NCBI RefSeq assembly: GCF_003428625.2
Contig: NZ_QVQT02000004.1
Location: 496,001-560,000 of the forward strand
Length of the DNA: 64,000 nucleotides
Origin: Paracidobacterium acidisoli
Lineage (GTDB): Bacteria; Acidobacteriota; Terriglobia; Terriglobales; Acidobacteriaceae
Direction: 5' to 3'
This document shows positions 8,398 through 17,008 of the stretch, one piece after another. Positions within the stretch are counted from its first letter, which is position 1, and each line of letters opens with the position of its first letter. The notes beneath the pieces were generated by a model. That model worked only from the letters and a program-made list of their open reading frames with translations. It was not told the DNA's origin and searched no databases. The translations under genes were made by a program, and so were the position numbers.

Positions 8398-8498
8398 AGC
8401 TGGTTCCTCGGTGTCTAGCTTAGCTCTTAAGGAATCTCCCTGCGTAGTTTGGTTGCTGACCGCCATATCCCACAGTTCTCGCTCAATTCGGCATTTTC

Positions 8499-8747
8499 CT
8501 ATCTCGGCTTAGATTGCTCCTGGCGCTCACGAATGTACGCTTCGACCAATGTCGGGACGAACCAATCGTCAATGAATCCCTTGATGGCAGCATCTCCATC
8601 GCCGACCCCTTTTCCGCAAATCGCAATCTCCGGATCGATTGTTTTCGGGCCATGTCTACGACCCTTTTGCAGAGCAAATGAAGCTGCGTCGGCTACAGCG
8701 CGAGACCGGCCATCTGCATAGTTTTGTTCTGTCGCACGTTGCACCAT
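8499..8747 (-). CDS. Small hypothetical protein upstream of the recombinase
   Basis: 82 residues from the ATG at 8747; the open frame extends to another ATG at 8909, but that start has its purine stretch too close and a conserved 36-base element lies inside the extension, so the shorter form is preferred. The sequence (SFALQKGRRHGPKTIDPEIA, then IKGFIDDWFVPTLVEAYI) looks coding and ends in an amphipathic helix. I do not recognise a family. It lies about 100 bases upstream of the recombinase on the same strand and may be cotranscribed with it, as small excision or regulatory proteins often are, but that role is only a guess. Confidence 0.5.
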   Translation of the reverse strand: MVQRATEQNYADGRSRAVADAASFALQKGRRHGPKTIDPEIAICGKGVGDGDAAIKGFIDDWFVPTLVEAYIRERQEQSKPR

Positions 8748-8820
8748 AGCAAACCGAACCTGTGACGCGACGGAAATACACGTCCACGTTTTGAAGGTAG
8801 AGGTAGGCTCGCCTTTCGCG

Positions 8821-8856
8821 CATTGCAGAATTCGCAAGGGGTGTGCAGATTCTGCA
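8821..8856 (-). promoter_or_regulatory. 36-base TGCAG-rich element, copy 1 (reads leftward)
   Basis: Read on the minus strand this element matches the plus-strand element at 10041-10076 at 29 of 36 positions. It contains the near-palindrome TGCAGAATCTGCA followed about 13 bases later by a third TCTGCA half-site. On this strand it lies just upstream of the 8499-8747 gene. It is probably a protein-binding operator or promoter region. Confidence 0.5.
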
Positions 8857-9011
8857 TATCTCCCTTCGTTGGTGAATTTTGCTCCCAGCTTGGGTGCGAT
8901 CTCGTTCATTCCTCTTCACATGTGGTCTTCGCTGACTCGGGCACGCGCTCGGGGTTTTACCGGCGTCCTGCAGCCTGCGGGCCTCTGCTTCGCTACGCGC
9001 CCTCCGGGTTT

Positions 9012-9115
9012 CGGCTTTCAGAAAATCTCCTGCAACGAACGCAAGACATTTTCCGAACCTTCCGAAAAAGCGCCCCTTGACCTTGGAAGCCTGACCCCTC
9101 GCGTCGCTTCGCGCA
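9012..9115 (+). promoter_or_regulatory. Hairpin-bearing leader A upstream of the DNA methyltransferase
   Basis: Shares three ordered blocks with the leader upstream of ssb (18613-18732): CGGCTTTCAGAAA (9012-9024), GAACCTTCCGAAAAAGCGCC (9055-9074) and CCTCGCGTCGCTTCGCGCA (9097-9115). The first and second blocks form the arms of a hairpin: 9017-9026 pairs with 9048-9057 except at one position. The last block ends 44 bases before the start codon, compared with 48 before ssb. Reading frames through the two copies differ relative to the downstream genes, so the conservation is probably at the nucleic-acid level. Confidence 0.6.
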
Positions 9116-9159
9116 GTGTGCCCCGACTCATCGGGAGACCACACAAACGGAGTGACGTC

Positions 9160-9867
9160 ATGAACACGAACACCATCCAACAGCAGCTTCCACTCAATAC
9201 CATCCTCAAAGGCAATTGCATCGAGAAGATGCACGAGATGCCCGCGAACAGCGTGGACTTCATCCTCACCGACCCGCCGTACCTGGTGAATTACCGCGAC
9301 CGCGATGGCCGCTCGATTCAGAACGACACCAGCAGTGAGTGGCTCAAGCCCGCTATGGCAGAGGCACATCACACACTCAAGCAGAACCGCTTGATGCTCT
9401 GCTTCTATGGCTGGACGAAAGTCGATGAGTTCTTTGCCGCATGGAAAGCTGCCGGTCTCCAGCCCGTTGGACATATTGTCTTTCGCAAGCAATACAGCTC
9501 GAAGAGCCGCTTTCTAAGCTATCGCCACGAGCAAGCCTATCTGCTGGCCAAAGGCCATCCGGCACTGCCGAAGCAGCCCATCGCAGATGTGATCGATATG
9601 CCATACAGCGGCAACAAGCTCCATCCGACACAGAAGCCCGTAGCAGCTCTCTCGCAACTGATCCGCTGCTTCACACTCCCAGGTGAGTTAGTCCTCGATC
9701 CGTTCGCAGGCAGCGGCAGCACATGCGCGGCTGCAATGCTGACTGGACGCAAGTACATCGGCATTGAGATGGACAACGCTTATCACGCGAATGCGAACGC
9801 TCGCATGGAGAGGATCAGAGAGAGGATCGCAACTCGCGGTCCTCTCCTTCATTCCCACGCGCGCTAG
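9160..9867 (+). CDS. DNA N6-adenine/N4-cytosine methyltransferase, beta-class
   Basis: 235 residues. The catalytic motif DPPYLVNY (38-45) comes before the AdoMet motif FAGSGST (182-188), the beta-class order seen in CcrM-, HinfI- and phage-type enzymes. HPTQKP (155-160) precedes motif I as usual. The ATG at 9160 has GGAG 7 bases upstream; the much longer open frame upstream runs through the conserved leader and is not used. There is no cognate nuclease nearby. In conjugative elements such solitary methyltransferases often act in anti-restriction at establishment, which fits the leader shared with ssb; this is inference. Confidence 0.88.
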   Translation: MNTNTIQQQLPLNTILKGNCIEKMHEMPANSVDFILTDPPYLVNYRDRDGRSIQNDTSSEWLKPAMAEAHHTLKQNRLMLCFYGWTKVDEFFAAWKAAGLQPVGHIVFRKQYSSKSRFLSYRHEQAYLLAKGHPALPKQPIADVIDMPYSGNKLHPTQKPVAALSQLIRCFTLPGELVLDPFAGSGSTCAAAMLTGRKYIGIEMDNAYHANANARMERIRERIATRGPLLHSHAR

Positions 9868-9980
9868 ATGATACGTGCGCGCTGGCCTGCGTCAAGGCGA
9901 GCTATCGGGCTGCGCTGTGATGATACGGCCTTGACTCCGGCCATCTCGCACGCTGTTTGCTGTTCATCGTGGGAATGAAG
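9847..9980. repeat. Nested inverted and direct repeats between methyltransferase and trb operon
   Basis: A 13-base perfect inverted repeat pairs CTTCATTCCCACG (9847-9859) with CGTGGGAATGAAG (9968-9980). Inside it lie an 8-base inverted pair, GTCAAGGC (9891-9898) and GCCTTGAC (9928-9935), and a direct repeat GATGATACG (9867-9875 and 9919-9927). The outer left arm overlaps the end of the methyltransferase gene. The structure may act as a terminator, attenuator or transfer-related site; no function can be assigned. Confidence 0.45.
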
Positions 9981-10040
9981 GGGTGTGTGCCTCCCTGCAC
10001 CGGACATTTGTCATGGCTTCAACGGGCATTTCGGAGGGTG

Positions 10041-10076
10041 TGCAGAACCTGCATACCCCCGACGAAATCTGCAATT
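10041..10076 (+). promoter_or_regulatory. 36-base TGCAG-rich element, copy 2 (reads rightward)
   Basis: Begins TGCAGAACCTGCATACCCCC and ends with an AATCTGCAATT half-site. It is the counterpart, in opposite orientation, of the element at 8821-8856. It lies about 90 bases before trbC. A wider palindrome with GGGT and ACCC arms surrounds the first two half-sites (10036-10058). It is a candidate operator for the transfer operon. Confidence 0.5.
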
Positions 10077-10163
10077 CCCAAGCCCCGCTTCCTCGCCTAC
10101 CTTCACCACAGCACGAACACCGAGAGTGGCCACTCGACGGTACATCACCCAAGGAGAACTCCT

Positions 10164-10487
10164 ATGGAGAGCACCCGTCCGTCGAAGCGCAGCCGTGTCC
10201 TTAAATGGGCGCGCATCCGTTACCTCACCCCGCTCCTCCTGCTGTCCGCCCTCCAGGTCTACGCCCAATCGACGGGCAGCGATCCGTGGGACAACGCAGT
10301 CAACGTCCTGAAAACCGCGTTCACCGGCACGATTGCCACGGGCCTAAGCCTGGTCGCCATCGTGGTCGGCGGCCTGATGTTCGCCTACGGCGAAGGCCAA
10401 TCCAAGAAGATGCTCGCCGGCATCGTCTTCGGCGTCGGCATGGCTATTGGCGCGGTCAATTTCATGAGCTGGCTCTTTCCGAGCTAA
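10164..10487 (+). CDS. trbC: TrbC/VirB2-like conjugative pilin
   Basis: 107 residues with a long signal peptide ending near VYAQ (residue 35) and two hydrophobic helices separated by a short polar loop (YGEGQSKKM), the standard architecture of VirB2/TrbC prepilins. It would be processed and assembled into the conjugative pilus. The ATG at 10164 has AAGGAG 7 bases upstream. It opens the trb-type operon, followed 16 bases later by trbD. Confidence 0.82.
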   Translation: MESTRPSKRSRVLKWARIRYLTPLLLLSALQVYAQSTGSDPWDNAVNVLKTAFTGTIATGLSLVAIVVGGLMFAYGEGQSKKMLAGIVFGVGMAIGAVNFMSWLFPS

Positions 10488-10490
10488 GAG

Positions 10491-10500
10491 AGGAGGTGAT
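10491..10500 (+). promoter_or_regulatory. Full-length Shine-Dalgarno sequence deciding a TTG start
   Basis: AGGAGGTGAT matches the anti-Shine-Dalgarno end of 16S rRNA over its whole length and lies 3 bases before the TTG at 10504. It supports that rare start codon for trbD. Confidence 0.6.
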
Positions 10501-10503
10501 CCA

Positions 10504-10818
10504 TTGTCTCAGCCAGCGGAACGTCGTGTGAACCCTGTCTTCAAGGCCATGAACCGGCCGCTGACTGTCCTGGGAGCAGAGCGGCGATTGTTCTTCGTCG
10601 CTCTGATCTCGGGAGGCTCCATCTTCTCCCTTTTGCACTCATTGGTCGGTGGACTCGCCCTGTTCATCGTGGGCGTCATCATCGCCCGCATTGCCACCAG
10701 GCATGACGTGGAGATCCTGCGCGTGCTGTTCAACAGCGGCAAATTCCGCAGACGCTACGACCCCATGAAGGCGGACGAGATGCAACTCCGCATAGCGAGG
10801 CGCGATGTACAAGGTTGA
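10504..10818 (+). CDS. trbD: TrbD/VirB3-like type IV secretion protein
   Basis: 104 residues, starting at TTG behind a near-perfect ribosome-binding site. The N-terminal PVFKAMNRPLTVLGAERRLF is typical of VirB3/TrbD, then come two membrane helices (about 28-65), and the tail (RYDPMKADEM) is like that of TrbD. The protein is an inner-membrane partner of the VirB4/TrbE ATPase. The trbE start lies within its last codons, a 14-base overlap that suggests coupling. Confidence 0.82.
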   Translation: MSQPAERRVNPVFKAMNRPLTVLGAERRLFFVALISGGSIFSLLHSLVGGLALFIVGVIIARIATRHDVEILRVLFNSGKFRRRYDPMKADEMQLRIARRDVQG

Positions 10819-13267
10819 GAACATCACGAAGGACTGGAAGGAAGCGGGACCGTTTGCCGCCCAGGTAAATCTCTACGGCTTCTGGGATGACCATAGCTTC
10901 CTGACCAAGAGCGGCGACCTCGGCACGGTCCTACGCATCGGCGGCATCGATTACGAGAGTCTCGACCACTCCGGCCTCGACTACGCGGTGAAGCGGCTGG
11001 AGGCTGCGGCCCGCTCCCTCGACGACAAGTGCCGTCTCTATCAGATTCTGTTCAAGCGCAACCGTCCGCAGATACCCCATGCGAAGTATGAGAATCCTCT
11101 CGTGCGCGCGGCTGTCGAGCAGCACAGCGCGTTCCTGGCATCCAAGGCCGACCGGCTTTATTCCATCGAAATCTTCTGGATCGTCATGGTGGACGGCAGC
11201 TACCAGAAGACCGGCCTGCTGCACGCGCTCGCCGGACTTCCAAAGCAGCCACGCGCCTCGCTCCGCGAGCTACGCGCTCTTTTTTCGGGCAACAAGGAGC
11301 GCTCTTTGCTCTATGAGCAGATCGAGCGCGACCGGATGCGGTTGCAGCAGAAAGTGAACAGTTTGAGTGGACAGCTAAACGACCTGATGACGGTCGAGCT
11401 GCCAGGGGCGGAGGAGACGTTTCGCATACTGCGCCGTCTCGTGAACCTCCGCCCCACCAAGATCGATGATGCTCCGCTCTCGGATGCTCGCCATCTTGAC
11501 TGGCAGGTCTGCGATTCCGAGCTGGAAGCCCATCGCGGCTATCTGCGTCTTGATGACGATTATGTCCGGGTCCTCACGCTTAAGGAGCTTCCCAGCGAAA
11601 CGCGCCCTCTGCTGCTGCATGGCCTGTTCGATGTGCCTGCCAACTTCCATGTCGTTACCGAATGGCATCCCGTCACCAACGAAAAGGCTCGCAAAGAGAT
11701 CGCGTCGCGCCGCCGGCACTATCACAACTCGAAAACCAGCTTTGTCTCGAATCTTCAGGACCGCCAAAACACCGGCAACCAGGACAACCTCGTAGATGAT
11801 TCCAAAGCCGCTGCCGTCGCAGAGCTTGGCAGTGCGCTTACGGCGTTGGGCATGGAAGGCAAGAACTTCGGCGAGTTCACTCTCTCGGTCGTCATCTACG
11901 ACGGTGATGCTGTGAAGGTCGAGCACACGGTCGCCGAGTTTCAGAAGCTGTTCACGCAGCATGACGGCCTGCTCTATGAAGAACGGTACAACCTGCTCAA
12001 CGCGTTCTTTGCCACCGTTCCCGGCAATAAACAGTTCAACCTGCGCAAGCAGTGGGCCCTCAATAGCAATTACGCCGACCTGTCGTTTCTGTTCACGGTC
12101 GATAGCGGCGGTCAGTGGAACCCTCATCTCGAACGCGAGTACCTCGCCGTCCTTGAATCGACGCACGGCACGCCGTACTACCTCAATCTCCACTCAGGCG
12201 ACGTGGCGCACACGCTGCTGCTCGGCGCTACGGGATCAGGCAAGAGTTTTACGCTGTCGAGCCTCCTGCAATCTGCGCAGAAGTATGACCCACTGACGTT
12301 CATCTTCGACCTCGGCGGCAGCTATGAATCACTGACGCGCGTGTTTAGCGGCACCTATCTCAACGTCGGCCTGAAGAGCCCCGGCTTCACCATCAACCCG
12401 TTTTCACTGGCGCCGACGCACGAGAACCAGAACTTCCTGTTTCTCTTCCTGCGCGTGCTCATCGAGGCTGGAGGCCGCTACGAGCTGACCACCGAGGACG
12501 AGAAGGCGCTTTTCTCCGCTATCGAGCGCGTGTATAAGCTGCCCGCCGAGATACGCACGCTCACGAACTTCGTATCGATCTTAGGTCCGCTCGGCGAGCG
12601 CCTCCATCGCTGGACCCAGGCTGGACAGTTCGGCTATCTCTTCGACAACGTCGAAGACACTCTTACCTTCTCGCGCTTCCAGACCTTCAACTTCGACGGT
12701 TGGGACAAGTACCCCGATGTGCTGGAGCCGGTGCTGTTCTACGTGCTGCAGCGCGCATCGACCGAGATCGAGAAACCCGCGAACACCGCCACCTTCAAAA
12801 TCTTCGTGATCGACGAGGGCTGGATCTTCCTCAAGAACCAGACCATTCGGGACTGGACCACCCGCGCCGAAAAGACTTGGCGCAAGAAAAACGCCGCCAT
12901 GATCCTGGCGACTCAGTCGGTGGTGGAACTGGCGTCGTCGGACATGCTGCACATCGTCAACGAGTCCTGCCCGACCAAGATATTCCTGTCGAACCCTAAC
13001 ATCGACCGCAAGCTCTATGCCGAAATCTTCCAGTTGAACGACACCCAGCTTGAGCTGCTGGAGTCGCTCGTGCCCAAGCGCGAGCTGTTGGTGATCCAGC
13101 CCCGCGGGACAAAGAAGCTGGTTCTCGAAGTCGACGCGCTGACCTACTGGATCGCCACCAACAACGCCCGCGACAACATCCGCAAACAGGATTACTTCGC
13201 CCGCTTCGGCCCGGAGCAGGGACTACTGCGTCTGGCCGAGGACTACCCCAACCCACTCAACCGCTGA
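10805..13267 (+). CDS. trbE: TrbE/VirB4 type IV secretion ATPase
   Basis: 820 residues, the usual length. The N-terminal half is the CagE/TrbE/VirB family domain (FWDDHSFLTKSGDLGTVLRI at the start). The C-terminal ATPase carries Walker A GATGSGKS near residue 474 and Walker B FVIDEGWIF near 669, followed by the TWRKKNAAMILATQS sensor segment. It is the conserved motor of conjugative type IV secretion and powers pilus assembly and substrate transfer at the inner membrane. All key motifs are intact. Confidence 0.93.
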   Translation: MYKVENITKDWKEAGPFAAQVNLYGFWDDHSFLTKSGDLGTVLRIGGIDYESLDHSGLDYAVKRLEAAARSLDDKCRLYQILFKRNRPQIPHAKYENPLVRAAVEQHSAFLASKADRLYSIEIFWIVMVDGSYQKTGLLHALAGLPKQPRASLRELRALFSGNKERSLLYEQIERDRMRLQQKVNSLSGQLNDLMTVELPGAEETFRILRRLVNLRPTKIDDAPLSDARHLDWQVCDSELEAHRGYLRLDDDYVRVLTLKELPSETRPLLLHGLFDVPANFHVVTEWHPVTNEKARKEIASRRRHYHNSKTSFVSNLQDRQNTGNQDNLVDDSKAAAVAELGSALTALGMEGKNFGEFTLSVVIYDGDAVKVEHTVAEFQKLFTQHDGLLYEERYNLLNAFFATVPGNKQFNLRKQWALNSNYADLSFLFTVDSGGQWNPHLEREYLAVLESTHGTPYYLNLHSGDVAHTLLLGATGSGKSFTLSSLLQSAQKYDPLTFIFDLGGSYESLTRVFSGTYLNVGLKSPGFTINPFSLAPTHENQNFLFLFLRVLIEAGGRYELTTEDEKALFSAIERVYKLPAEIRTLTNFVSILGPLGERLHRWTQAGQFGYLFDNVEDTLTFSRFQTFNFDGWDKYPDVLEPVLFYVLQRASTEIEKPANTATFKIFVIDEGWIFLKNQTIRDWTTRAEKTWRKKNAAMILATQSVVELASSDMLHIVNESCPTKIFLSNPNIDRKLYAEIFQLNDTQLELLESLVPKRELLVIQPRGTKKLVLEVDALTYWIATNNARDNIRKQDYFARFGPEQGLLRLAEDYPNPLNR

Positions 13268-13276
13268 AGGAGAACC

Positions 13277-14029
13277 ATGCGCTCATCACCCATCGTCCCC
13301 ATCCTGCTCGGCCTTGCCGCGACCGTCGCGCACGGCCAGCAGACTGCCCGCATCGTCAAGTACCACACCAACGACATCGTCAACATCCGCGCGAAGATGC
13401 GCTACACCACGCTTATCCAGTTGCCGCCCACCGAGAAGATCCTGGACGCTGCTACCGGCGATAAGGACTTCTGGATCATCGACAAGGTCGGCAACTACTG
13501 CTTCGTGCATCCGGCGAAGGAGGGCATTCACTCCAGCCTCGACCTCATCACCGACAGGGGCACGGTGTACTCGTTCACGCTCGACGATGTCGAGTCCGGC
13601 GATCCCGACCTGAAGGTCGTTATCGAGCCATCCGACTCATCCTCGCTGACTGCCTCCGCCAGCGCCAGCAAACTGGTTTCGGCCAGCGAAGTCGAGTCCG
13701 CCCAGGCGCAGGCGAAGCTGGCGGAGACCCGCGCAGCAGCAGCCGTCGATCAGTTCCGCTCGCGGTATCCGACCCAGGCACTGAAGTTCGACTATGCGTA
13801 TAAGAACGCAAAGCCGTTCGATGTCTCCGCTATCTACCACGACGACAAGTTCACCTACATCCGGTCCTCGGCCTCGGAGAAGTTCTCGGTTTATGAGCTG
13901 AAAGATAAGAAGCCCGACCTTATCACCTTCCAGCTTCAGGACGGCACCTACGTTCTGCCCACTGTCGTCGATAAGGGCTATCTGCAGATCGGCAAGCACA
14001 AGCTCACCTTCGAGCGGAAGGGTGAGTGA
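13277..14029 (+). CDS. trbG: TrbG/VirB9-like outer-membrane core component
   Basis: 250 residues with a signal peptide ending near AHGQ (residue 20). The region after it follows VirB9/TrbG: strand-rich N-domain (DIVNIRAKMRYTTLIQLP, then FWIIDKVGNYCFVHPAK), a linker rich in Ser, Ala and Gln, and the C-terminal domain (FDVSAIYHDDKFTYIRSSA, then YVLPTVVDKGYLQIGKHKL). VirB9 and VirB10 form the periplasmic/outer-membrane core. It begins 9 bases after trbE behind GGAG. Confidence 0.85.
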   Translation: MRSSPIVPILLGLAATVAHGQQTARIVKYHTNDIVNIRAKMRYTTLIQLPPTEKILDAATGDKDFWIIDKVGNYCFVHPAKEGIHSSLDLITDRGTVYSFTLDDVESGDPDLKVVIEPSDSSSLTASASASKLVSASEVESAQAQAKLAETRAAAAVDQFRSRYPTQALKFDYAYKNAKPFDVSAIYHDDKFTYIRSSASEKFSVYELKDKKPDLITFQLQDGTYVLPTVVDKGYLQIGKHKLTFERKGE

Positions 14030-14034
14030 TACCG

Positions 14035-15288
14035 ATGGCGGACGAAAAACAGACACCCGCTCCGGAGTCGCAGGTTGCGGCTCCCTCCACCGGCAACACC
14101 ACTGGCGTGAAAGATAAACGCATCAGGCCGGAAGGTGTTGTGCCGAAGCAGGCGCAAGGCTATGTGATGGCTGGCCTCGCCGTGCTCATTCTCATGGCGG
14201 TCATGTTCTCGAAGAACCATGCCAAGCCTGCGTCGAAAGAGGCCCCGGCCTCTCCGCTGTCCGCCTCCACGGACATGAACCAGCGGAAGATTCAGGAGCT
14301 GGAGCAGGATCTCAGCGCCGATCAGCGGCAGAGCCAGCTTCAGGCGCAGAAGCCCGGCGTCGATGGCGTTCCGGCCCCCGGCACCCCACCTATGAGCATG
14401 AGTACCGCGCAGCAGCCCGGCATGGCTCCTGCTACGCAGTTGCCGCCGCCCCCGGAGCCGCCCCGCGATCCTGTTGCGGACGCGGAGAAGGCGATGGCGT
14501 TCAAGGCCCGGTTTGCTTCCAATCTGGTCACTACGGAAGATGCTCTCGCACATCCGTCGCTCGACACGCTTGGCGTCAACGGCGACGCCACCGCGCACGC
14601 TTCGACGCTTCCGCCGACCGCGTCGGCGCAGCCGGCTCCCGCTGCTGCCACCGATGGTAAGAAGCGCGCACCCGAGGTGAATATCAACTCCGCCCACGGT
14701 CAGCCGTTTGTGGTTTTCGAGGGCACGAGCATCGACACCGTACTGGTCAACCGGCTGGATGGCGAGTTTGCCGGGCCGATCAAAGTCATGGTCACCGACC
14801 CCGTCTACAGCCAGGACAGGCAACATCTTCTGGTTCCCGAAGGGACGTTCATCCTTGGCGATGTCCAGAAGGTGGGGGGCCTCGGCCAGAAGCGCCTCGC
14901 CGTGACGTTCCACCGGATGCTTATGCCTGACGGCTATTCCGTCGATCTCGACCAGTTTCACGGTCTCGATCAGGCTGGAGCCACCGGCCTGAAGGACAAG
15001 GTCAACAACCACTACATGGAAATATTCGGGGCGTCGATTGCGCTCGGTGTGATCTCCGGCGCTGCCGAAGCTACCAGCTTCAACGAAGGCTACAACGAGA
15101 GCGGCAGCGAGGCATACAGGCAAGGCATCGCCTCCAGCCTCGCGCAGTCCGGCGCGACCGTGCTCGACCGCTTCATCAACATACCGCCCACCATCACCAT
15201 CCGCGAAGGTCACCGGATCAAGGTGTACATCACGCAGGACATGCTGCTGCCTGCGTATGAGAACCACACCATGCCCAGCAGCTATTGA
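14035..15288 (+). CDS. trbI: TrbI/VirB10-like core component
   Basis: 417 residues. The short cytoplasmic N-terminus is followed by one membrane helix (about 43-60, GLAVLILMAVMF), a Pro- and Gln-rich periplasmic linker, and a conserved C-terminal beta-barrel domain with VFEGTSIDTVLVNRLDGEF, LVPEGTFILGDVQKVGGLGQ and RIKVYITQDMLLP. This is the VirB10/TrbI layout that spans both membranes. A GTG at 14026 overlapping the trbG stop is an alternative start; it is closer to the AAGGG. Confidence 0.9.
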   Translation: MADEKQTPAPESQVAAPSTGNTTGVKDKRIRPEGVVPKQAQGYVMAGLAVLILMAVMFSKNHAKPASKEAPASPLSASTDMNQRKIQELEQDLSADQRQSQLQAQKPGVDGVPAPGTPPMSMSTAQQPGMAPATQLPPPPEPPRDPVADAEKAMAFKARFASNLVTTEDALAHPSLDTLGVNGDATAHASTLPPTASAQPAPAAATDGKKRAPEVNINSAHGQPFVVFEGTSIDTVLVNRLDGEFAGPIKVMVTDPVYSQDRQHLLVPEGTFILGDVQKVGGLGQKRLAVTFHRMLMPDGYSVDLDQFHGLDQAGATGLKDKVNNHYMEIFGASIALGVISGAAEATSFNEGYNESGSEAYRQGIASSLAQSGATVLDRFINIPPTITIREGHRIKVYITQDMLLPAYENHTMPSSY

Positions 15289-15348
15289 CCTCTGCTTGTT
15301 CTTACTTCGCGCCGCGCTTGCGTCGGCGCTCACCGAAAGGAACCCGCC

Positions 15349-16185
15349 ATGAAACTGCATCTTCCCGTCACCGCTCTCGTCCTCACGCTCGCGCCGCTGG
15401 CTCACGCGCAGTTCGGCTCCGGCATCGTCTACGACCCCACGCAGTCCGCCCATGCTCTTCAGCAGATCGAGCAGGGGTCCGAGCTCTATACGACAGCCGT
15501 CGATACCCGCAACCAGATCGTCACCATGTACAACCTCGCCTACCAGATGTCGCAGCTGCCGCAGAATCTGGAAGCACGCTACAAGGCCGACTGGTCGCAG
15601 TGGACCAGCCTCCAGGCCCCAGCCAACACCTATGGCAACACAGCGGCATTGGTGAATGCGCTGAACTACGGCGCCCTCACCAATGCTCAGCAGGGCTACA
15701 ACAGCGCCTACATTCAGGCACAGAGCTATCCCTCGGGCAATTACTCCTCGCTAGACGGCCGTACACAAGCAACGGTCGCCAATCAATATGCGACGTCCGA
15801 GCTGGCGCAGACGACCACGACCAACACGCTGGCCACTCTCGGCACGATCCGCACGAATGAACGGCAGTTCGCCACCAAATTGAGCAATCTCGATTCCGAT
15901 ACCTTCTCGACGGATTCCAGCCAGCAGACCGAGGCGGCGCTGCTCGGCAAGATCAACTCCGCAACTCTTCTCCAGATCCACTCGCAGCAGGACACCAATC
16001 AACTCCTTGCGGCCTCGATTCAGACGCAGCTCGTCGCGCAGAAACAGCAGATCGATGCGCAGAACCGGGCAATCAACAACGCCATTTACTTCCAGCAGAA
16101 CTTCGCTAACTCCATCCAGGGCGTAAACAACGGCGTCAGCGATTCGATGCACTCCATCTCGCTCAGCATCAACGGGAGCTACTGA
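15349..16185 (+). CDS. trbJ: TrbJ/VirB5-like protein
   Basis: 278 residues with a signal peptide ending AHAQ (residue 21). The rest is almost entirely helical and rich in Gln, Asn and Ala, including SAHALQQIEQGSELY and NQIVTMYNLAYQM, typical of TrbJ/VirB5 minor pilins that sit at the pilus tip. AAAGGAACCCGCC precedes the ATG. The next gene, trbL, shares one base with this stop. Confidence 0.78.
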   Translation: MKLHLPVTALVLTLAPLAHAQFGSGIVYDPTQSAHALQQIEQGSELYTTAVDTRNQIVTMYNLAYQMSQLPQNLEARYKADWSQWTSLQAPANTYGNTAALVNALNYGALTNAQQGYNSAYIQAQSYPSGNYSSLDGRTQATVANQYATSELAQTTTTNTLATLGTIRTNERQFATKLSNLDSDTFSTDSSQQTEAALLGKINSATLLQIHSQQDTNQLLAASIQTQLVAQKQQIDAQNRAINNAIYFQQNFANSIQGVNNGVSDSMHSISLSINGSY

Positions 16186-17006
16186 TGGGACAGAACATCA
16201 TCGCGCAGCTCGGCCAGGCCATCACGCAGTTGCTCTCCTCGCAGGGCAACATGCTCCAGTCCACGGGTCTCGATATCTTCCGCGGACTGGCTACCATCCT
16301 CATCGTCTGGTTCGGCGTGAAGGCCGCCCTGTCCTCTGTCCAGGGACATGGCGGCTTCCACTTTGCCAAGTTTGCCGACCTGCTGCTCATGATTTCGCTC
16401 GGCCTCGGCATGCTGACGTATTACTCGACACCGATCCCCGGGACCAGCTACAGCTTCTCCGACCTCGTTACGAAAGAGGGTTTGAGCATCTCCAATCAGA
16501 TTGAGTCCGATCAGACGCAGCAGATCGCGACGACCATCACCACAGCGGAAAATCAGCTAGGCGCTCCCCCAGGCAGCTTCAACATCCTCGAAGACCTCAC
16601 CTACTTATTGATCGTCGTCATCCTCGCGACGATGGAGGCTGCTGCCTTCTCCGTCATCGCATATGGGTATGTGGCCTCCGCTGTATGCGTGCTTATCGGT
16701 CCTGTGTTTATCCCCTGGTTCATTGTTCCCAAGATGGACTGGCTCTTCTGGGGATGGCTTAAGGCATTCATCGGTTTCACCTTCTATCAGGTGGTCGCCT
16801 CAGCCTTCGTGTATGTCTTTGCCCATGTCCTCTCCGGCATGTTTCAGACCATCGGCAGCATCACCATCGACAACGCGCTCACCATCCTACCGGCTCTGCT
16901 GATCACGCTGTCTGTCTGCATCTATGGCGTCTTCAAGATTCCTGACCTGACTTCATCCATCCTGGGCGGACGCACCGGCACCTGGGTCAACGTGTGGGGA
17001 GATTAG
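16185..17006 (+). CDS. trbL: TrbL/VirB6-like polytopic membrane protein
   Basis: 273 residues with five or six hydrophobic segments, among them FRGLATILIVWFGVKAAL, LLIVVILATMEAAAFSVI, VASAVCVLIGPVFIPWFIV and ALLITLSVCIYGVFKIP. TrbL/VirB6 proteins form part of the inner-membrane channel. The ATG overlaps the trbJ stop by one base. Confidence 0.82.
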   Translation: MGQNIIAQLGQAITQLLSSQGNMLQSTGLDIFRGLATILIVWFGVKAALSSVQGHGGFHFAKFADLLLMISLGLGMLTYYSTPIPGTSYSFSDLVTKEGLSISNQIESDQTQQIATTITTAENQLGAPPGSFNILEDLTYLLIVVILATMEAAAFSVIAYGYVASAVCVLIGPVFIPWFIVPKMDWLFWGWLKAFIGFTFYQVVASAFVYVFAHVLSGMFQTIGSITIDNALTILPALLITLSVCIYGVFKIPDLTSSILGGRTGTWVNVWGD

Positions 17007-17008
17007 TC

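Noticed and set aside
8791-9159. N-terminal extension of the methyltransferase frame
   Set aside because: The frame passes through the conserved operator and hairpin leader; the ATG at 9160 has a good ribosome-binding site and matches the usual length of the family.
9957-10163. N-terminal extension of trbC
   Set aside because: A signal peptide starts right after the ATG at 10164 behind AAGGAG; the upstream part covers intergenic repeats.
13978-15453. 491-residue minus-strand frame opposite trbI and trbJ
   Set aside because: Arg/Gly/His-rich antisense shadow of high-GC genes; the plus strand holds clear TrbI and TrbJ proteins.
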